Part shown: in pieces, positions 53,144-62,027 of the stretch
How the letters are laid out: every line of letters begins with the position of its first letter
Numbering within the stretch: position 1 is the stretch's first letter
Assembly: GCF_014197015.1 (NCBI RefSeq)
Contig: NZ_JACIET010000001.1
Location: 1,798,001 to 1,862,000 of the forward strand
Direction of reading: 5' to 3'
Source of the DNA: Niveibacterium umoris
Lineage (GTDB): Bacteria > Pseudomonadota > Gammaproteobacteria > Burkholderiales > Rhodocyclaceae
DNA: 64,000 nt
Notes under the pieces: generated by a model
What the model was told of the DNA's origin: nothing
The model's input: only the letters and a program-made list of their open reading frames with translations
Databases searched by the model: none
Position numbers and translations under genes: made by a program

Positions 53144-54196
53144 TCAGCCAAGATTGCGTACGATCATCGGCCCGAGCCGATTGGCGACCGCGAGTGGCAA
53201 GCGCTGCCAGAGGGCGATGAACGCGCGATACTTTGGATTCATCGGGTTGTTCTGCGGTATGTCCTTGCGTTTGTAGAGCCTGTACTCGTACCCCAAGGGT
53301 GCAGGTTCAAAACCCCAGTTCTTCTTGAACGCATAAGGCCCAGTTCCCACTTTGCTGCGGCCGTAGTCGAACACCTTGCAATCCCGTTCGAGCGCGCGCT
53401 GCATCAATGACCAGTACTTGAAATCGTTGGCCGCGAGATCCCGGGCCGCCGGCAAATCCCCGGCGTAGTAAGGCAGGATCTCGTCGCGGAAGTAGAAACT
53501 GATCACGCTCGACAGCGGCGACCCGGCGGCGGTGGTCACGGTGAGCACTTCACAGTCGGTCCCAAACGCGTCCTGCAAACCGGCAAACCAACGCTTTGCT
53601 AGCGCGGGGGTCCCGTGCCGCCGAACATTGTCTGAATACACCGAGAAGAAACGGTCAACGTCGTCATCGCGATGCGCGACGAGTTCATTCTTGATGCCCT
53701 TGCGGACCATTGCGCGCTGTTTGCGCGGAATCGCCGCCATGTTTCCCTCTTCTGTCGCCTCAAGCGTCTTTCGAAAGGTCACATAGAGGTCCTGCCGTGG
53801 CCAGTCCTGATGCCGACCCAACTGATTCCGGTATTCAAGATGCGCCACGCCAAGTCGCTGCGCCAATGCGTCTGCGGCGCTCTCGAGCGCCATCACCGCT
53901 TCAGGATCTTCGCTTGCCACCCCGCCATACACACAGAACGGCAGCGAACAGAGCGAATGGCCAAACAGCCGGCTGCGCACCTCGGCCAAGGGCAGCACAC
54001 CAACCACCTTGTCACCGCGCTCGGCCATTAAGAAGAACGTTTCGTGACGCTGAAACTCTTCAATCAGATCCTGCCAGGCCGACAGGTGAAAGAAACTGGC
54101 GCTGGGGCTTGAGCGCACAAAAGCATCCCAACTGCCGCGAGCAGCACGATCCAGACGTCGCACCTTTACTGGCGACGTTTCGATTTGAATCGTCAT
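53144..54196 (-). CDS. FemAB-related protein, PEP-CTERM system-associated
   Basis: A 350-residue protein with two GNAT-like folds as in FemA/FemB aminoacyl transferases. Seen: SWDAFVRSSPSASFFHLSAWQDLIEE, LPFCVYGGVASEDPEAV, AAIPRKQRAMVRKGIKNE and the C-terminal FDYGRSKVGTGPYAFKKNWGF, which are typical of the exosortase-linked group. It probably transfers an aminoacyl or acyl group to the polysaccharide or a carrier. The ATG at 54196 is favoured, because 18 upstream codons would lie across the preceding gene's stop. Confidence 0.87.
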   Translation of the reverse strand: MTIQIETSPVKVRRLDRAARGSWDAFVRSSPSASFFHLSAWQDLIEEFQRHETFFLMAERGDKVVGVLPLAEVRSRLFGHSLCSLPFCVYGGVASEDPEAVMALESAADALAQRLGVAHLEYRNQLGRHQDWPRQDLYVTFRKTLEATEEGNMAAIPRKQRAMVRKGIKNELVAHRDDDVDRFFSVYSDNVRRHGTPALAKRWFAGLQDAFGTDCEVLTVTTAAGSPLSSVISFYFRDEILPYYAGDLPAARDLAANDFKYWSLMQRALERDCKVFDYGRSKVGTGPYAFKKNWGFEPAPLGYEYRLYKRKDIPQNNPMNPKYRAFIALWQRLPLAVANRLGPMIVRNLG

Positions 54197-54200
54197 TCGA

Positions 54201-55055
54201 TTACGCTTTCGGCAAGAAGACGCGGTCCGCCCTGTCCCACTCGAAATCACCGAGCAGGCGTCGCAGTCGCGACTCCATGTGGTCGAGATTCACGTAGTGG
54301 CGAAAGCGCGTGCGGGCATCGGCGGCCGCGACTTTGGGTTGGGCCGGATCGATTTCCCACGGATGGAAATAGAAGATCGCAGAACGATGGTCGCGCTGAT
54401 TGACTCGCTGAAGCGACCAACGAGAAACGGGATACGGCAACAGCCGGAAGTACCCGCCCCCTGCGGCCGGCCAGTTACGTCCAAGACACCTCACCGTCGT
54501 CACCGGGATTTCAAGGAGCCCATTCGAGAGGTAATACGGAAATCTCGGGGAGTCCGGCATTCCGTAGTGATCATGTGCGATCGGATAGACGCTGGAGCTA
54601 TAGACATGCCCCGTCTCCCGCAACACATCGTGCGCCCAAAGATTCGTCGCGCCGATGGAAAAACTGGGGGCACGGTATCCGCGAATTTCGACGCCGGAAA
54701 TGTCTTCAAGAACCGCCTTGGCAAGCGAAACGTCGGCACGGAAAGCATCCGCTGTCTGGGCGCTCGCACGTTCGTGTCCGTAACCATGACTGGCCAGTTC
54801 ATGCCCTTCCATGATGATCAAACGAACCAACTTCGGATAACGTTCAGCGATCCAGCCCAAGGTGAAGAATGTCGCCTTGGTGCCGTACTCATGCAGCAGG
54901 CCAAGTATTCTGTCGACGTTGGCTTCAACCCTGCACGGTACGTCATCCCACTTGGCACGGGGAAAATGCGGCGCTAGCGCCGAAACCTGGAAGTAGTCTT
55001 CGACGTCGATCGTCAGGGCATTCGTTACCCCAGCACTGACCCGGTTTTCCATCAT
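54201..55055 (-). CDS. XrtA-associated polysaccharide deacetylase with DUF3473
   Basis: A 284-residue carbohydrate esterase 4 protein. Seen: TIDVEDYFQVSALAP (motif 1), TKATFFTLGWIAERYPKLVR, GHELASHGYGHERAS (metal-binding H-x-x-x-H motif 2), RGYRAPSFSIG (motif 3) and a C-terminal DUF3473 region GGGYFRLLPYPVSRWSLQRVN and IFYFHPWEID. It probably removes acetyl groups from amino sugars, fitting the adjacent wecB. The start overlaps the wecB stop codon (ATGA). Confidence 0.92.
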   Translation of the reverse strand: MMENRVSAGVTNALTIDVEDYFQVSALAPHFPRAKWDDVPCRVEANVDRILGLLHEYGTKATFFTLGWIAERYPKLVRLIIMEGHELASHGYGHERASAQTADAFRADVSLAKAVLEDISGVEIRGYRAPSFSIGATNLWAHDVLRETGHVYSSSVYPIAHDHYGMPDSPRFPYYLSNGLLEIPVTTVRCLGRNWPAAGGGYFRLLPYPVSRWSLQRVNQRDHRSAIFYFHPWEIDPAQPKVAAADARTRFRHYVNLDHMESRLRRLLGDFEWDRADRVFLPKA

Positions 55056-56191
55056 GATTGGGCCCGCGCGGTCAACCAGGCGTGCAGATGTGCCGCGATG
55101 CGCTCGGCGGCACGACCGTCCCACAGCGCTGGCGCACGTCCGGACTTGCCTCCATCACGCAGTATCTGATCCACGGTATCGAGTATCAGCTGACGATCAC
55201 GCCCCACGAGGGTATTGGTTCCTTCATCAACCGTAATCGGCCGTTCGGTGTTTTCGCGCAAGGTCAGACAGGGCACACCCAAAGCAGTGGTCTCTTCCTG
55301 AATGCCGCCGGAATCTGTCAACACTACCCGCGCGGCCGACATCAGCCCCAACATCTCAAGATAGCCTTGGGGGGGCAATTGAACGATTCGCGCGTTCGAG
55401 AGCTCACGCAGCAATCCGAATCGCTCAAGATTGGATCGTGTGCGCGGATGAATGGCGAACGCAACGGGAAGCCTCTTGCTAACCTCAATCAGGGTGCCGA
55501 CCAGCGACGTAAACGTGTCGGCGTCGTCGACATTCGAAGGCCGGTGCAGTGTGACCAATGCAAAACCTTCGTCCGAATCCAACGCATCGCGAGCGTGTCC
55601 GCTGGCCGCAAGGGTGCCGGATACGGAAACTGCATTGCCGAGATTGGAGCGCAGGGAATCGATCATTACGTTCCCGACAAAAGCAAAGCGCGTCTCCGGA
55701 ATCCCTTCCCGGAAAAGATTATCGGCGGCGCCAGCCTCGGTGGTGTAAAGGATGTCGGCGATCTGGTCGGTAAGCACTCGATTGATTTCTTCCGGCATCG
55801 CACGATCGAAGCTTCGCAAGCCAGCTTCGACATGCACGACCGGAATTCCTTTCTTGGCAGCCACCAAGGCGCAGGCAATCGTGGAGTTGACGTCACCAAC
55901 AACCAGTACCGCCGACGCTCCGTGCTGGTCGAGCACCGGCTCGAATCGCTTCATGACTTCAGCGGTTTGAACCGCATGCGTGGCGGAACCGACTTCCAAA
56001 TTCACGTCGGGGTCGGGCAAAGCAAGATCGCCAAACAACTTCGCGTTCATTGCGTGATCGTAGTGCTGCCCGGTGTGAACCAGAAGGTAGGGCAGCGGCG
56101 GCTCGTGTGCGGCAAGCGCCTTCACGATCGGAGCCATTTTCATGTAGTTTGGCCTCGCGCCCACCACGCAGACTATCGGTTTCATTTGCAT
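55052..56191 (-). CDS. wecB: UDP-N-acetylglucosamine 2-epimerase, non-hydrolysing
   Basis: A 379-residue enzyme interconverting UDP-GlcNAc and UDP-ManNAc. Seen: VVGARPNYMKMAPIVKAL, VHTGQHYD, VVHVEAGLRSFDRAMPEEINR, LVTLHRPSNVDD and LTDSGGIQEETTALGVPCLTLRENTERP. It supplies an amino sugar for the exopolysaccharide. Two nearby ATG codons (56191, 56185) could start it; the first leaves a 6-base gap after the ATPase gene. No wecC homologue is next to it, so ManNAc itself, rather than ManNAcA, is the likelier product from this locus. Confidence 0.93.
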   Translation of the reverse strand: MQMKPIVCVVGARPNYMKMAPIVKALAAHEPPLPYLLVHTGQHYDHAMNAKLFGDLALPDPDVNLEVGSATHAVQTAEVMKRFEPVLDQHGASAVLVVGDVNSTIACALVAAKKGIPVVHVEAGLRSFDRAMPEEINRVLTDQIADILYTTEAGAADNLFREGIPETRFAFVGNVMIDSLRSNLGNAVSVSGTLAASGHARDALDSDEGFALVTLHRPSNVDDADTFTSLVGTLIEVSKRLPVAFAIHPRTRSNLERFGLLRELSNARIVQLPPQGYLEMLGLMSAARVVLTDSGGIQEETTALGVPCLTLRENTERPITVDEGTNTLVGRDRQLILDTVDQILRDGGKSGRAPALWDGRAAERIAAHLHAWLTARAQS

Positions 56192-56197
56192 CCCGGA

Positions 56198-57262
56198 TCA
56201 GGCGCCCTGGCGCCCTTCAGCTCTTAGGTCATCATTCGGACTGGCACCGCGCTCCTGCGCCATTCCCAGCAGAGCGCCCAGCACGCGTTCAACCTGCTCG
56301 ATACGCACCTCCAAACGCGATGCCTGGTAGCCCGCCCCAATTTCCGCGAAACGCTGCGCCAAAGCCGGATCGCCCAGCAAGCCTGACAAAGCGCCCGCGG
56401 AAGCGAGATTTATCCCGGCGCCACCAGAGCGCGTCGCAACGCTCTCGGAGCCCGACTCGTCACGCATTTCGGTGACGACATCATCGACATCCGTCGCGCT
56501 CACTGCGTGCTTTTCAGCGAGAAATCCCGCAAGCAACACGCGATCACACAGAGTATTGATCCGACGCGGAATACCTCCGGATGCAGCATGAATCACGTCG
56601 AAAGCACTGGGCTCAAATCTGGGGTCGGTTTTCCAGCCCACACACCCAAGCCGGTGCTCGACATATGCCCGTGTTTCAGCCAGATCCAGTGGGCCCAGGT
56701 GGTAGGAGGCGATCACCCGCTGCCGAAGTTGCTGCATATGCTCGCTCTGCATCGTTTGCCTGAACTCAGGTTGTCCGACCAGAAAGCTTTGCAGCAAGGC
56801 ATGATCTTCGAGTTGGAAGTTCGAAAGCATCCGAAGCTCTTCCACCGCTCGCGGCGTCAGATTCTGAGCTTCATCAACAATCAACAGCGCCCTCTTGCCC
56901 CCCGCCGTGAGCTTGACGAGAAACGCCTCGAGCTGAAGCAGCAGATCGGCCTTTTCAACGTTCTTGGCGGGCAGTCCAAATGACGCGGCCACGAGACGCA
57001 GGATGTCATCAGCATCAATTTGGGTGCTAACCAGATGCGCGGCTACAACTTTGGCGGAATCAAGCCGTTGAAGCAGGCTACGGACGAGTGTCGTCTTGCC
57101 TGCGCCAACGTCTCCAGTAATGACAATGAAACCTTCGCTCTGGTGAAGCCCGTACTCAAGATAGGCCATCGCGCGACGATGGCCCCTACTCCCGTAATAG
57201 AAGGTCGGATCGGGATTGAGTTGGAACGGCTTGGACTTGAATCCGTAGAACGACTCGTACAT
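56198..57262 (-). CDS. XrtA-associated AAA ATPase (ExeA-like)
   Basis: A 354-residue protein of the exosortase-associated ATPase family, related to the type II secretion ATPase ExeA/GspA. Seen: MYESFYGFKSKPFQLNPDP, Walker A ITGDVGAGKTTLVR (near residue 50), Walker B RALLIVDEAQNLTPRAVEELRML, and sensor region LVGQPEF. The last 70 residues are Ala/Gly/Glu rich with no known fold. The protein probably assists assembly of the export machinery, but its exact role is unknown. The outer-membrane protein gene lies 6 bases upstream on the same strand. Confidence 0.92.
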   Translation of the reverse strand: MYESFYGFKSKPFQLNPDPTFYYGSRGHRRAMAYLEYGLHQSEGFIVITGDVGAGKTTLVRSLLQRLDSAKVVAAHLVSTQIDADDILRLVAASFGLPAKNVEKADLLLQLEAFLVKLTAGGKRALLIVDEAQNLTPRAVEELRMLSNFQLEDHALLQSFLVGQPEFRQTMQSEHMQQLRQRVIASYHLGPLDLAETRAYVEHRLGCVGWKTDPRFEPSAFDVIHAASGGIPRRINTLCDRVLLAGFLAEKHAVSATDVDDVVTEMRDESGSESVATRSGGAGINLASAGALSGLLGDPALAQRFAEIGAGYQASRLEVRIEQVERVLGALLGMAQERGASPNDDLRAEGRQGA

Positions 57263-57268
57263 AGAACC

Positions 57269-58885
57269 TCAAAAACGAACGCCGAGCGTCGCGGCAATGG
57301 AATTCTCGTCGTACTCGCTTACGCCACTGCTAGCTTGATGGCGATAGGAGAGAGAACCGACCGTGCTAGCACTGAACGAAGTGCTGGCAACCAGCGACGC
57401 GTCCCGCCGACGTGTTGAACTGACGGAACCCGAAAGACCTTGCCCGTTCGATCTTCCCCCACCGAGGGTCGCAGACAAGCTTGAAACGGGCGTCAGCCGG
57501 TGACTGATTACGAGTGTGGCGCCAATGTCCTCGACGTTGTCAAATTGACCCAATTCGTCACCTGGAGCCAGCAAGTTCGGATCGACCAAACGATGGCGCT
57601 TGCTGTAATTCACCGAAAGCCCCGCGCTGTCGCGAACACCGATCAGAGCAAAGCTTGCCTGAGCACGCTTTTCAAGATAGTAGCTCTCGGTTACGTAGGT
57701 CGTACTGGCGCCAATTTCGGCAGGAAGTCCACGCTGAATCCAGACTTCTGCCGCGCGCCGAAGCCGTTCACTCGGATCGGAGATCGTCTTTGAATAGGAG
57801 TCTGCAAACGAAAGCAGCAGCCCAATCAGCTGAGCGCCACCCAAGGTAGAAGACGACGTCGTCACATCCCGCGAAAACGTTACATTTATCGCGCTACGCG
57901 GTCCCCGCCAGCTGGCTTCATAGTTATAGCCAGTGCCGAAGAAACGCTGCTCGGTCATACCGGCAACATGCGTCACGGACGACGGCGTCCAGTCGAACCC
58001 CACACCATAGATATGTTGTTCCTGGGTGTAGGCAGAACCAAAATCGTTACGTTCATAACCCACGTCTGCACGGAGTTTGAACGTGGAATCTATCGCGTAG
58101 ATACCGTAGAGGCGAGCGTTGGACAAGTTCGTATCGTTCGCGCCGCTGTAGTGATTGTGCGCATCAGATCCACTGAGCAACCAACCAAACGGATTGGGCG
58201 CTGCACCATTGCCGACGGAAAACGTTACGTCTTGGCGCAATCCGTTGCTCAAAACGCCGCTCGATGAATCACTCCAGGTTGCTCGGTAGCGCAACTCTCC
58301 AACGACATTATTTCGCCATTGCCATCGGGCATAAGGACTGAGCGAGAGAAGGCGAAGCTCAGTCGTGTTGTTTGGGTCATAGGCGACCCCACTCACCGGC
58401 GCACCGAGAGACGAAAGCCGTTCTTGGCTGACACTTGCACTCGCGTCGATCAAGAGCTTCTTTTCGTAGATATCAAACGTACCGGCGCCCAAGAGATTAA
58501 GGTTAGTCCGGTTTAGGCTGTCCTCTTTTGCGTACGCGTTGGCGCTCACGCTCGCGCGCAGCGACCCATATGTCGCCCCACTGCGCCCGCTCAATGAAAC
58601 GCCGGGCTCAACACGTGCCGACCAGTCGCTGACGCGCAGCCCGTCATTGGTGAGTCGCACATTATCGGACCAGGTGAGCCCTAGTCCTACCGACGGTTCA
58701 AGCCGAAATGGCCCGGACGCCATCGCGTCAGCCAATCCAGCTGAGGGTGCCCCCCCCAACGGGGACGAGGACGCGTAGTCAATAGCGCTGACGCCTGGAG
58801 CCGATCCGAGCGCGACGATGACCAATGCAATGCGCCGCAATCGCGGCACATCCTTATGAAGCCGCCTCGTTCTTGCCGTAGCCAT
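57269..58885 (-). CDS. PEP-CTERM system-associated outer-membrane beta-barrel protein
   Basis: About 538 residues, matching the exosortase-associated family TIGR03016 in context and pattern: after the signal core (ALVIVALGSAPGVSA), the mature part alternates polar and apolar residues as in a large beta barrel (PSVGLGLTWSDNVRLTNDG, RVEPGVSLSGRSG) and ends in Phe (AATLGVRF). It may form the outer-membrane pore for the polymer. The start is uncertain: ATG codons at 58912, 58897 and 58885 are produced by a repeat inside the autokinase gene, while a GTG at 58849 or a TTG at 58840 behind aagga would give a shorter, cleaner signal peptide. I list 58885 provisionally. Confidence 0.85.
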   Translation of the reverse strand: MATARTRRLHKDVPRLRRIALVIVALGSAPGVSAIDYASSSPLGGAPSAGLADAMASGPFRLEPSVGLGLTWSDNVRLTNDGLRVSDWSARVEPGVSLSGRSGATYGSLRASVSANAYAKEDSLNRTNLNLLGAGTFDIYEKKLLIDASASVSQERLSSLGAPVSGVAYDPNNTTELRLLSLSPYARWQWRNNVVGELRYRATWSDSSSGVLSNGLRQDVTFSVGNGAAPNPFGWLLSGSDAHNHYSGANDTNLSNARLYGIYAIDSTFKLRADVGYERNDFGSAYTQEQHIYGVGFDWTPSSVTHVAGMTEQRFFGTGYNYEASWRGPRSAINVTFSRDVTTSSSTLGGAQLIGLLLSFADSYSKTISDPSERLRRAAEVWIQRGLPAEIGASTTYVTESYYLEKRAQASFALIGVRDSAGLSVNYSKRHRLVDPNLLAPGDELGQFDNVEDIGATLVISHRLTPVSSLSATLGGGRSNGQGLSGSVSSTRRRDASLVASTSFSASTVGSLSYRHQASSGVSEYDENSIAATLGVRF

Positions 58886-59804
58886 ATCCGTAGCCATATC
58901 CGTAGACGCCATAGTGGCCAGCAGAAGACTGTTGACGCACCTTGTTCAACAGCATCAGCTTGACGGGACAAGACTCCAGGGTCACCAGAGACTGCTTGAC
59001 CATTGCGTGAGTTGTGCGCTCGGACTCAACCACAATCACGATTTGCCCCATGTGTGCGGCAAGCGCTCGAGCCTCGGTGGTCACCAGCAATGGCGGGGAA
59101 TCAAAAATCACGATTCGATCCGCGTATCGCGTGCCCAACTCATCCAACAGAACATTCATTGCATCACTCGCGAGCATTTCAGTTGCGCGCGGCTGGGGCC
59201 GCCCCGCCGGCAAGATGCTCAACTTGGCGATGTTCGTATGTAGCATCACGTCGCCAATAGATGCTTCATGCCCTTGCAGGACATCCATCATCCCTGTGGC
59301 CGGCGGCAAACCCAAAGCGTTGAGAACGGATGGTTTCGAGACATCCGCATCGACCAACAACACCGTGTGATCCAGTTCCATCGCGATCGAGATCGCCAGA
59401 TTTATCGCGGAAAAGCTCTTGCCTTCCCCCGGAACCGAGCTCGTAACCATGATCAAGTTGCCGTTCTCAACCGGCGTGGCTCCGCGTCCTTGTGCATTCC
59501 GCAGAATCGGGCGCTTGATGATTCGGTATTGCTCAGCAATCGGGCTGTTCGGTGTCGCAGGAGACACGAAACCAAGCGCGCTCAAGCGCTCAAGGTCGAT
59601 AGTGACCTCCCTGCGCCCATGGTTCGACGTGGCTGCCGGCGCCACCGTAGCGGCGCCATGGTCCAGCGATTTCGAGTGGGCCGCCTTCGCAGCGCTCTCA
59701 GGCTTCGCCTCCGCATCTTCCGGTTTCGCCTCAAATTCGGCGCCTTCCACTCCTGCTCGCTTGAGTTGATCAAGTCGTTCGACCGCCTTTTCGATGATGC
59801 TCAT
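58854..59804 (-). CDS. XrtA-associated tyrosine autokinase (BY-kinase)
   Basis: A 316-residue cytoplasmic bacterial tyrosine kinase of the Wzc/CapB type. Seen: an N-terminal helix MSIIEKAVERLDQLKR, the Ala/Glu/Pro-rich linker, PIAEQYRIIKRPI, Walker A SSVPGEGKSFSAINLA, Walker A' VLLVDADVSKPSV, Walker B IVIFDSPPLL, and a C-terminal tail with five Tyr-Gly pairs (YGYGYGYGYG), the expected autophosphorylation cluster. The start at 59804 follows aaggag by 6 bases. The kinase and chain-length protein genes are 10 bases apart and would form a Wzc-like complex in two parts. Confidence 0.93.
   Translation of the reverse strand: MSIIEKAVERLDQLKRAGVEGAEFEAKPEDAEAKPESAAKAAHSKSLDHGAATVAPAATSNHGRREVTIDLERLSALGFVSPATPNSPIAEQYRIIKRPILRNAQGRGATPVENGNLIMVTSSVPGEGKSFSAINLAISIAMELDHTVLLVDADVSKPSVLNALGLPPATGMMDVLQGHEASIGDVMLHTNIAKLSILPAGRPQPRATEMLASDAMNVLLDELGTRYADRIVIFDSPPLLVTTEARALAAHMGQIVIVVESERTTHAMVKQSLVTLESCPVKLMLLNKVRQQSSAGHYGVYGYGYGYGYGKNEAAS
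58876..58905 (-). repeat. 12-base tandem repeat encoding the Tyr-Gly tail of the autokinase
   Basis: Two and a half copies of TACGGATATGGC (read on the minus strand) lie in tandem. Each full copy encodes Tyr-Gly-Tyr-Gly. Because the unit is a multiple of three, gain or loss of a copy would change the number of tail tyrosines without a frameshift. Confidence 0.75.
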
Positions 59805-59814
59805 CTCGGTCTCC

Positions 59815-61365
59815 TTAAGTCCCAAACGCTCTGAGAACCAAGATTGCAGTCATCAGCGTGAACACGCCGACCAACCCCAGCAATCCGCCCGCGAAGTAGA
59901 TTGAACGAACACGCTCGCGCCTGGAGCGCACCGGATCCTCAATCAAGGTAACCACACCCAGCACCGGAAGCCCGCTGAGCTCACGCAAGCCTCTTCCATC
60001 AAAGAACGTGGGCCGCACCTGAAAGACGAGGAAAGAGACCAGCATCCCGATGAGCAGAGAAACAACACCGGAGACTGGCATCAGCAGAGCACGGTTGGGC
60101 GCGGCCGGCTTGCTCGGCACCGAGGGCGGATCAATCAGTCTGAATTCAGCGACGCCCGAAGATGCGTCCATTTCCACCGACATGTTGGCCGCTTCCCGAC
60201 GCGAAACCAGGCTCTCGTAGTTCTTCTTGTTGATCTCGTAGTCACGATTAAGCTGTGCAAATTCCGCCTCCACCTCCGGCAGCATTCGCTGTGACCCGCG
60301 CATTGCATTCAGTCGCGACTCGTATTCCGCCACCCGCGTCTTGAGTGACGCCACATTGGCCTCTGATTCGCTCAGCGACAACTTCAGTTGTTGATACACC
60401 GGGTTCGCGCCAAGCGAGCCAGACATACCACCGCTCTTGCGACGCGACTCGACTTCCTGCTTCTTCTGCGCCTCCAGTTGCTCAATGACCCGGCGAGTTC
60501 CGACCACATCAGGATGCTGGTCGGTGTAGCGCTGCAGCAGCGCATCGAGCTGTTTCTTCATGGCATCAATGCGCCCGTCGATGTCCGGAATTGATACCCC
60601 TGAAGGAGCCTGGCCGGAGTCGGGCAAAAAGACTGGGTCTTCGCCAGCCAACTGTCTGCGGACAGCGTCGCGAGAGTTCTCGACCTCGCGAAGCTCAAGG
60701 CGTGCCTGATTCAGCTTCGAGTTAAGCTCTCCGATTTGAGTGACCGCATCCTTGCCAGAATCACCGAAGAGGGCAAGATTCTTTAGCTTGAATTCCTTCA
60801 AGCGATTTTCGGCATCAGCGAGTTTTGTCTCGTAGCTCTTGATCTGCTCTTCAATGAACCGACGCGCCTCGTCAGAGTCCTTCCGCTTATCGCCCAGACC
60901 GGATTCGACAAAGATGGACACCAAGGCTTGAACGACTCGCTTGGCGCGCTCCGGATTCGTATCCTTGAAAGTGAGTACGAACAGATCGTCCCGCCCAGCG
61001 CCAACAATCTGCAGCCGCCCAATCAGATCGTCGATGAGGATCTCGCGCTTCTCTCTTGTCTTGACGTCTAGATCCAGATCGGCCATCCGGATCAGCTTTT
61101 CGACGTTCGGCCGGCTGATCAACGTGCGGCTCAGGATCGTCACCTGCTGCTCGACATTCGTCGGGACAGCAAGGCCCTGCATGAGCGGCTTCAGAACCGA
61201 CTGTGTATCGACAAAGACGCGCGCCCTGGCCTCGTACTTGTCCGGGATCATCATCACGACGACCGCCAGAATCACCCCGCCAATCCAGGCGGCGAGCAAT
61301 CCCCACCAACGATAGCGCCACATGCCCCGAGCCTGGGCTATCGCGCTCGCAAGAAATTCTTCCAA
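59815..61365 (-). CDS. XrtA system polysaccharide chain-length determinant (Wzz-like)
   Basis: A 516-residue inner-membrane protein with a transmembrane helix near residues 20-40 (WGLLAAWIGGVILAVVVMM), the Wzz domain (PDKYEARARVFVDTQSVLKPLMQGLAV), a long periplasmic coiled coil (residues about 150-390), a proline-rich segment (PPSVPSKPAAPNRALL) and a second helix near 435. A short hydrophobic tail closes it (FAGGLLGLVGVFTLMTAILVLRAF). It should set polymer length and partner the autokinase encoded downstream. Confidence 0.93.
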   Translation of the reverse strand: MEEFLASAIAQARGMWRYRWWGLLAAWIGGVILAVVVMMIPDKYEARARVFVDTQSVLKPLMQGLAVPTNVEQQVTILSRTLISRPNVEKLIRMADLDLDVKTREKREILIDDLIGRLQIVGAGRDDLFVLTFKDTNPERAKRVVQALVSIFVESGLGDKRKDSDEARRFIEEQIKSYETKLADAENRLKEFKLKNLALFGDSGKDAVTQIGELNSKLNQARLELREVENSRDAVRRQLAGEDPVFLPDSGQAPSGVSIPDIDGRIDAMKKQLDALLQRYTDQHPDVVGTRRVIEQLEAQKKQEVESRRKSGGMSGSLGANPVYQQLKLSLSESEANVASLKTRVAEYESRLNAMRGSQRMLPEVEAEFAQLNRDYEINKKNYESLVSRREAANMSVEMDASSGVAEFRLIDPPSVPSKPAAPNRALLMPVSGVVSLLIGMLVSFLVFQVRPTFFDGRGLRELSGLPVLGVVTLIEDPVRSRRERVRSIYFAGGLLGLVGVFTLMTAILVLRAFGT

Positions 61366-61409
61366 TTTTGGTGCCCTGACGTCGTGAAATCGTTATTTAT
61401 GGGAGCAGG

Positions 61410-62027
61410 TCAGAACCAACCCTGAGGGATGATCAGGACGTCACCCGGGCGCATATCCACATTTGCTGATACGTCACCGCGCTTGAGCAGATCTTTCAGG
61501 CGAACGCTGTACTGCTTGCCGCCTTCAGCCGTCCTGAGAATGCTGGCCTTGTTGCCATCGGCGAAATCGGTAATGCCCCCGACAGCGATCATCACGTCAA
61601 GCAGACTCATCTTCTGCTTGTACGGAAGAATCTGCGGCTTGGCGGCTTCGCCAACAACACGGATCTGCTCGCTGTAAGGCCCCACAAATCCGGTCACGAC
61701 CACGGTGACAATGGGATCCCGAATGTATTTGGCAAGCGCCTTCTCGATGTCCCGCGCAAGCGTTGATGCATCCTTGCCCATCGCAGGCAGATCCTCAACG
61801 AGCGGCGTCGTGATCTTGCCGTCAGGGCGAACCGGCACCGTCATCGATAGTTCGGGGTTGCGCCAGACCACTATATTCAAGGCATCGCCAGCGCCGATGA
61901 TGTAGTTGTAGTCAGTTGACGCCGCACCGGAAGGCGCTGGCGGATACTGGGTCGCACACGCCCCGAGAAGTAAACTCAGCGCCGTGGCGAACAACATCGC
62001 ACCAAGGCTAGACATATTGCGAGTCAT
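61410..62027 (-). CDS. XrtA-associated polysaccharide export lipoprotein (Wza-like)
   Basis: A 205-residue outer-membrane export protein. The signal is lipoprotein type, with the lipobox LLLGAC and the acceptor Cys near residue 23. A polysaccharide-export domain follows (DYNYIIGAGDALNIVVWRNPELSMTVPVRPDGKITTPLVED) and an SLBB domain (VVGEAAKPQILPYKQKMSLLDVMIAVGGITDFADGNKASI), ending in RPGDVLIIPQGWF. The ATG at 62027 follows aaagggg; earlier in-frame starts would displace the signal. It is the first gene of the leftward operon and divergent from the PEP-CTERM gene. Confidence 0.94.
   Translation of the reverse strand: MTRNMSSLGAMLFATALSLLLGACATQYPPAPSGAASTDYNYIIGAGDALNIVVWRNPELSMTVPVRPDGKITTPLVEDLPAMGKDASTLARDIEKALAKYIRDPIVTVVVTGFVGPYSEQIRVVGEAAKPQILPYKQKMSLLDVMIAVGGITDFADGNKASILRTAEGGKQYSVRLKDLLKRGDVSANVDMRPGDVLIIPQGWF

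Noticed and set aside
55058-56227. A 389-codon frame opposite wecB
   Set aside because: wecB on the other strand is complete and recognisable; the frame is a codon-bias shadow.
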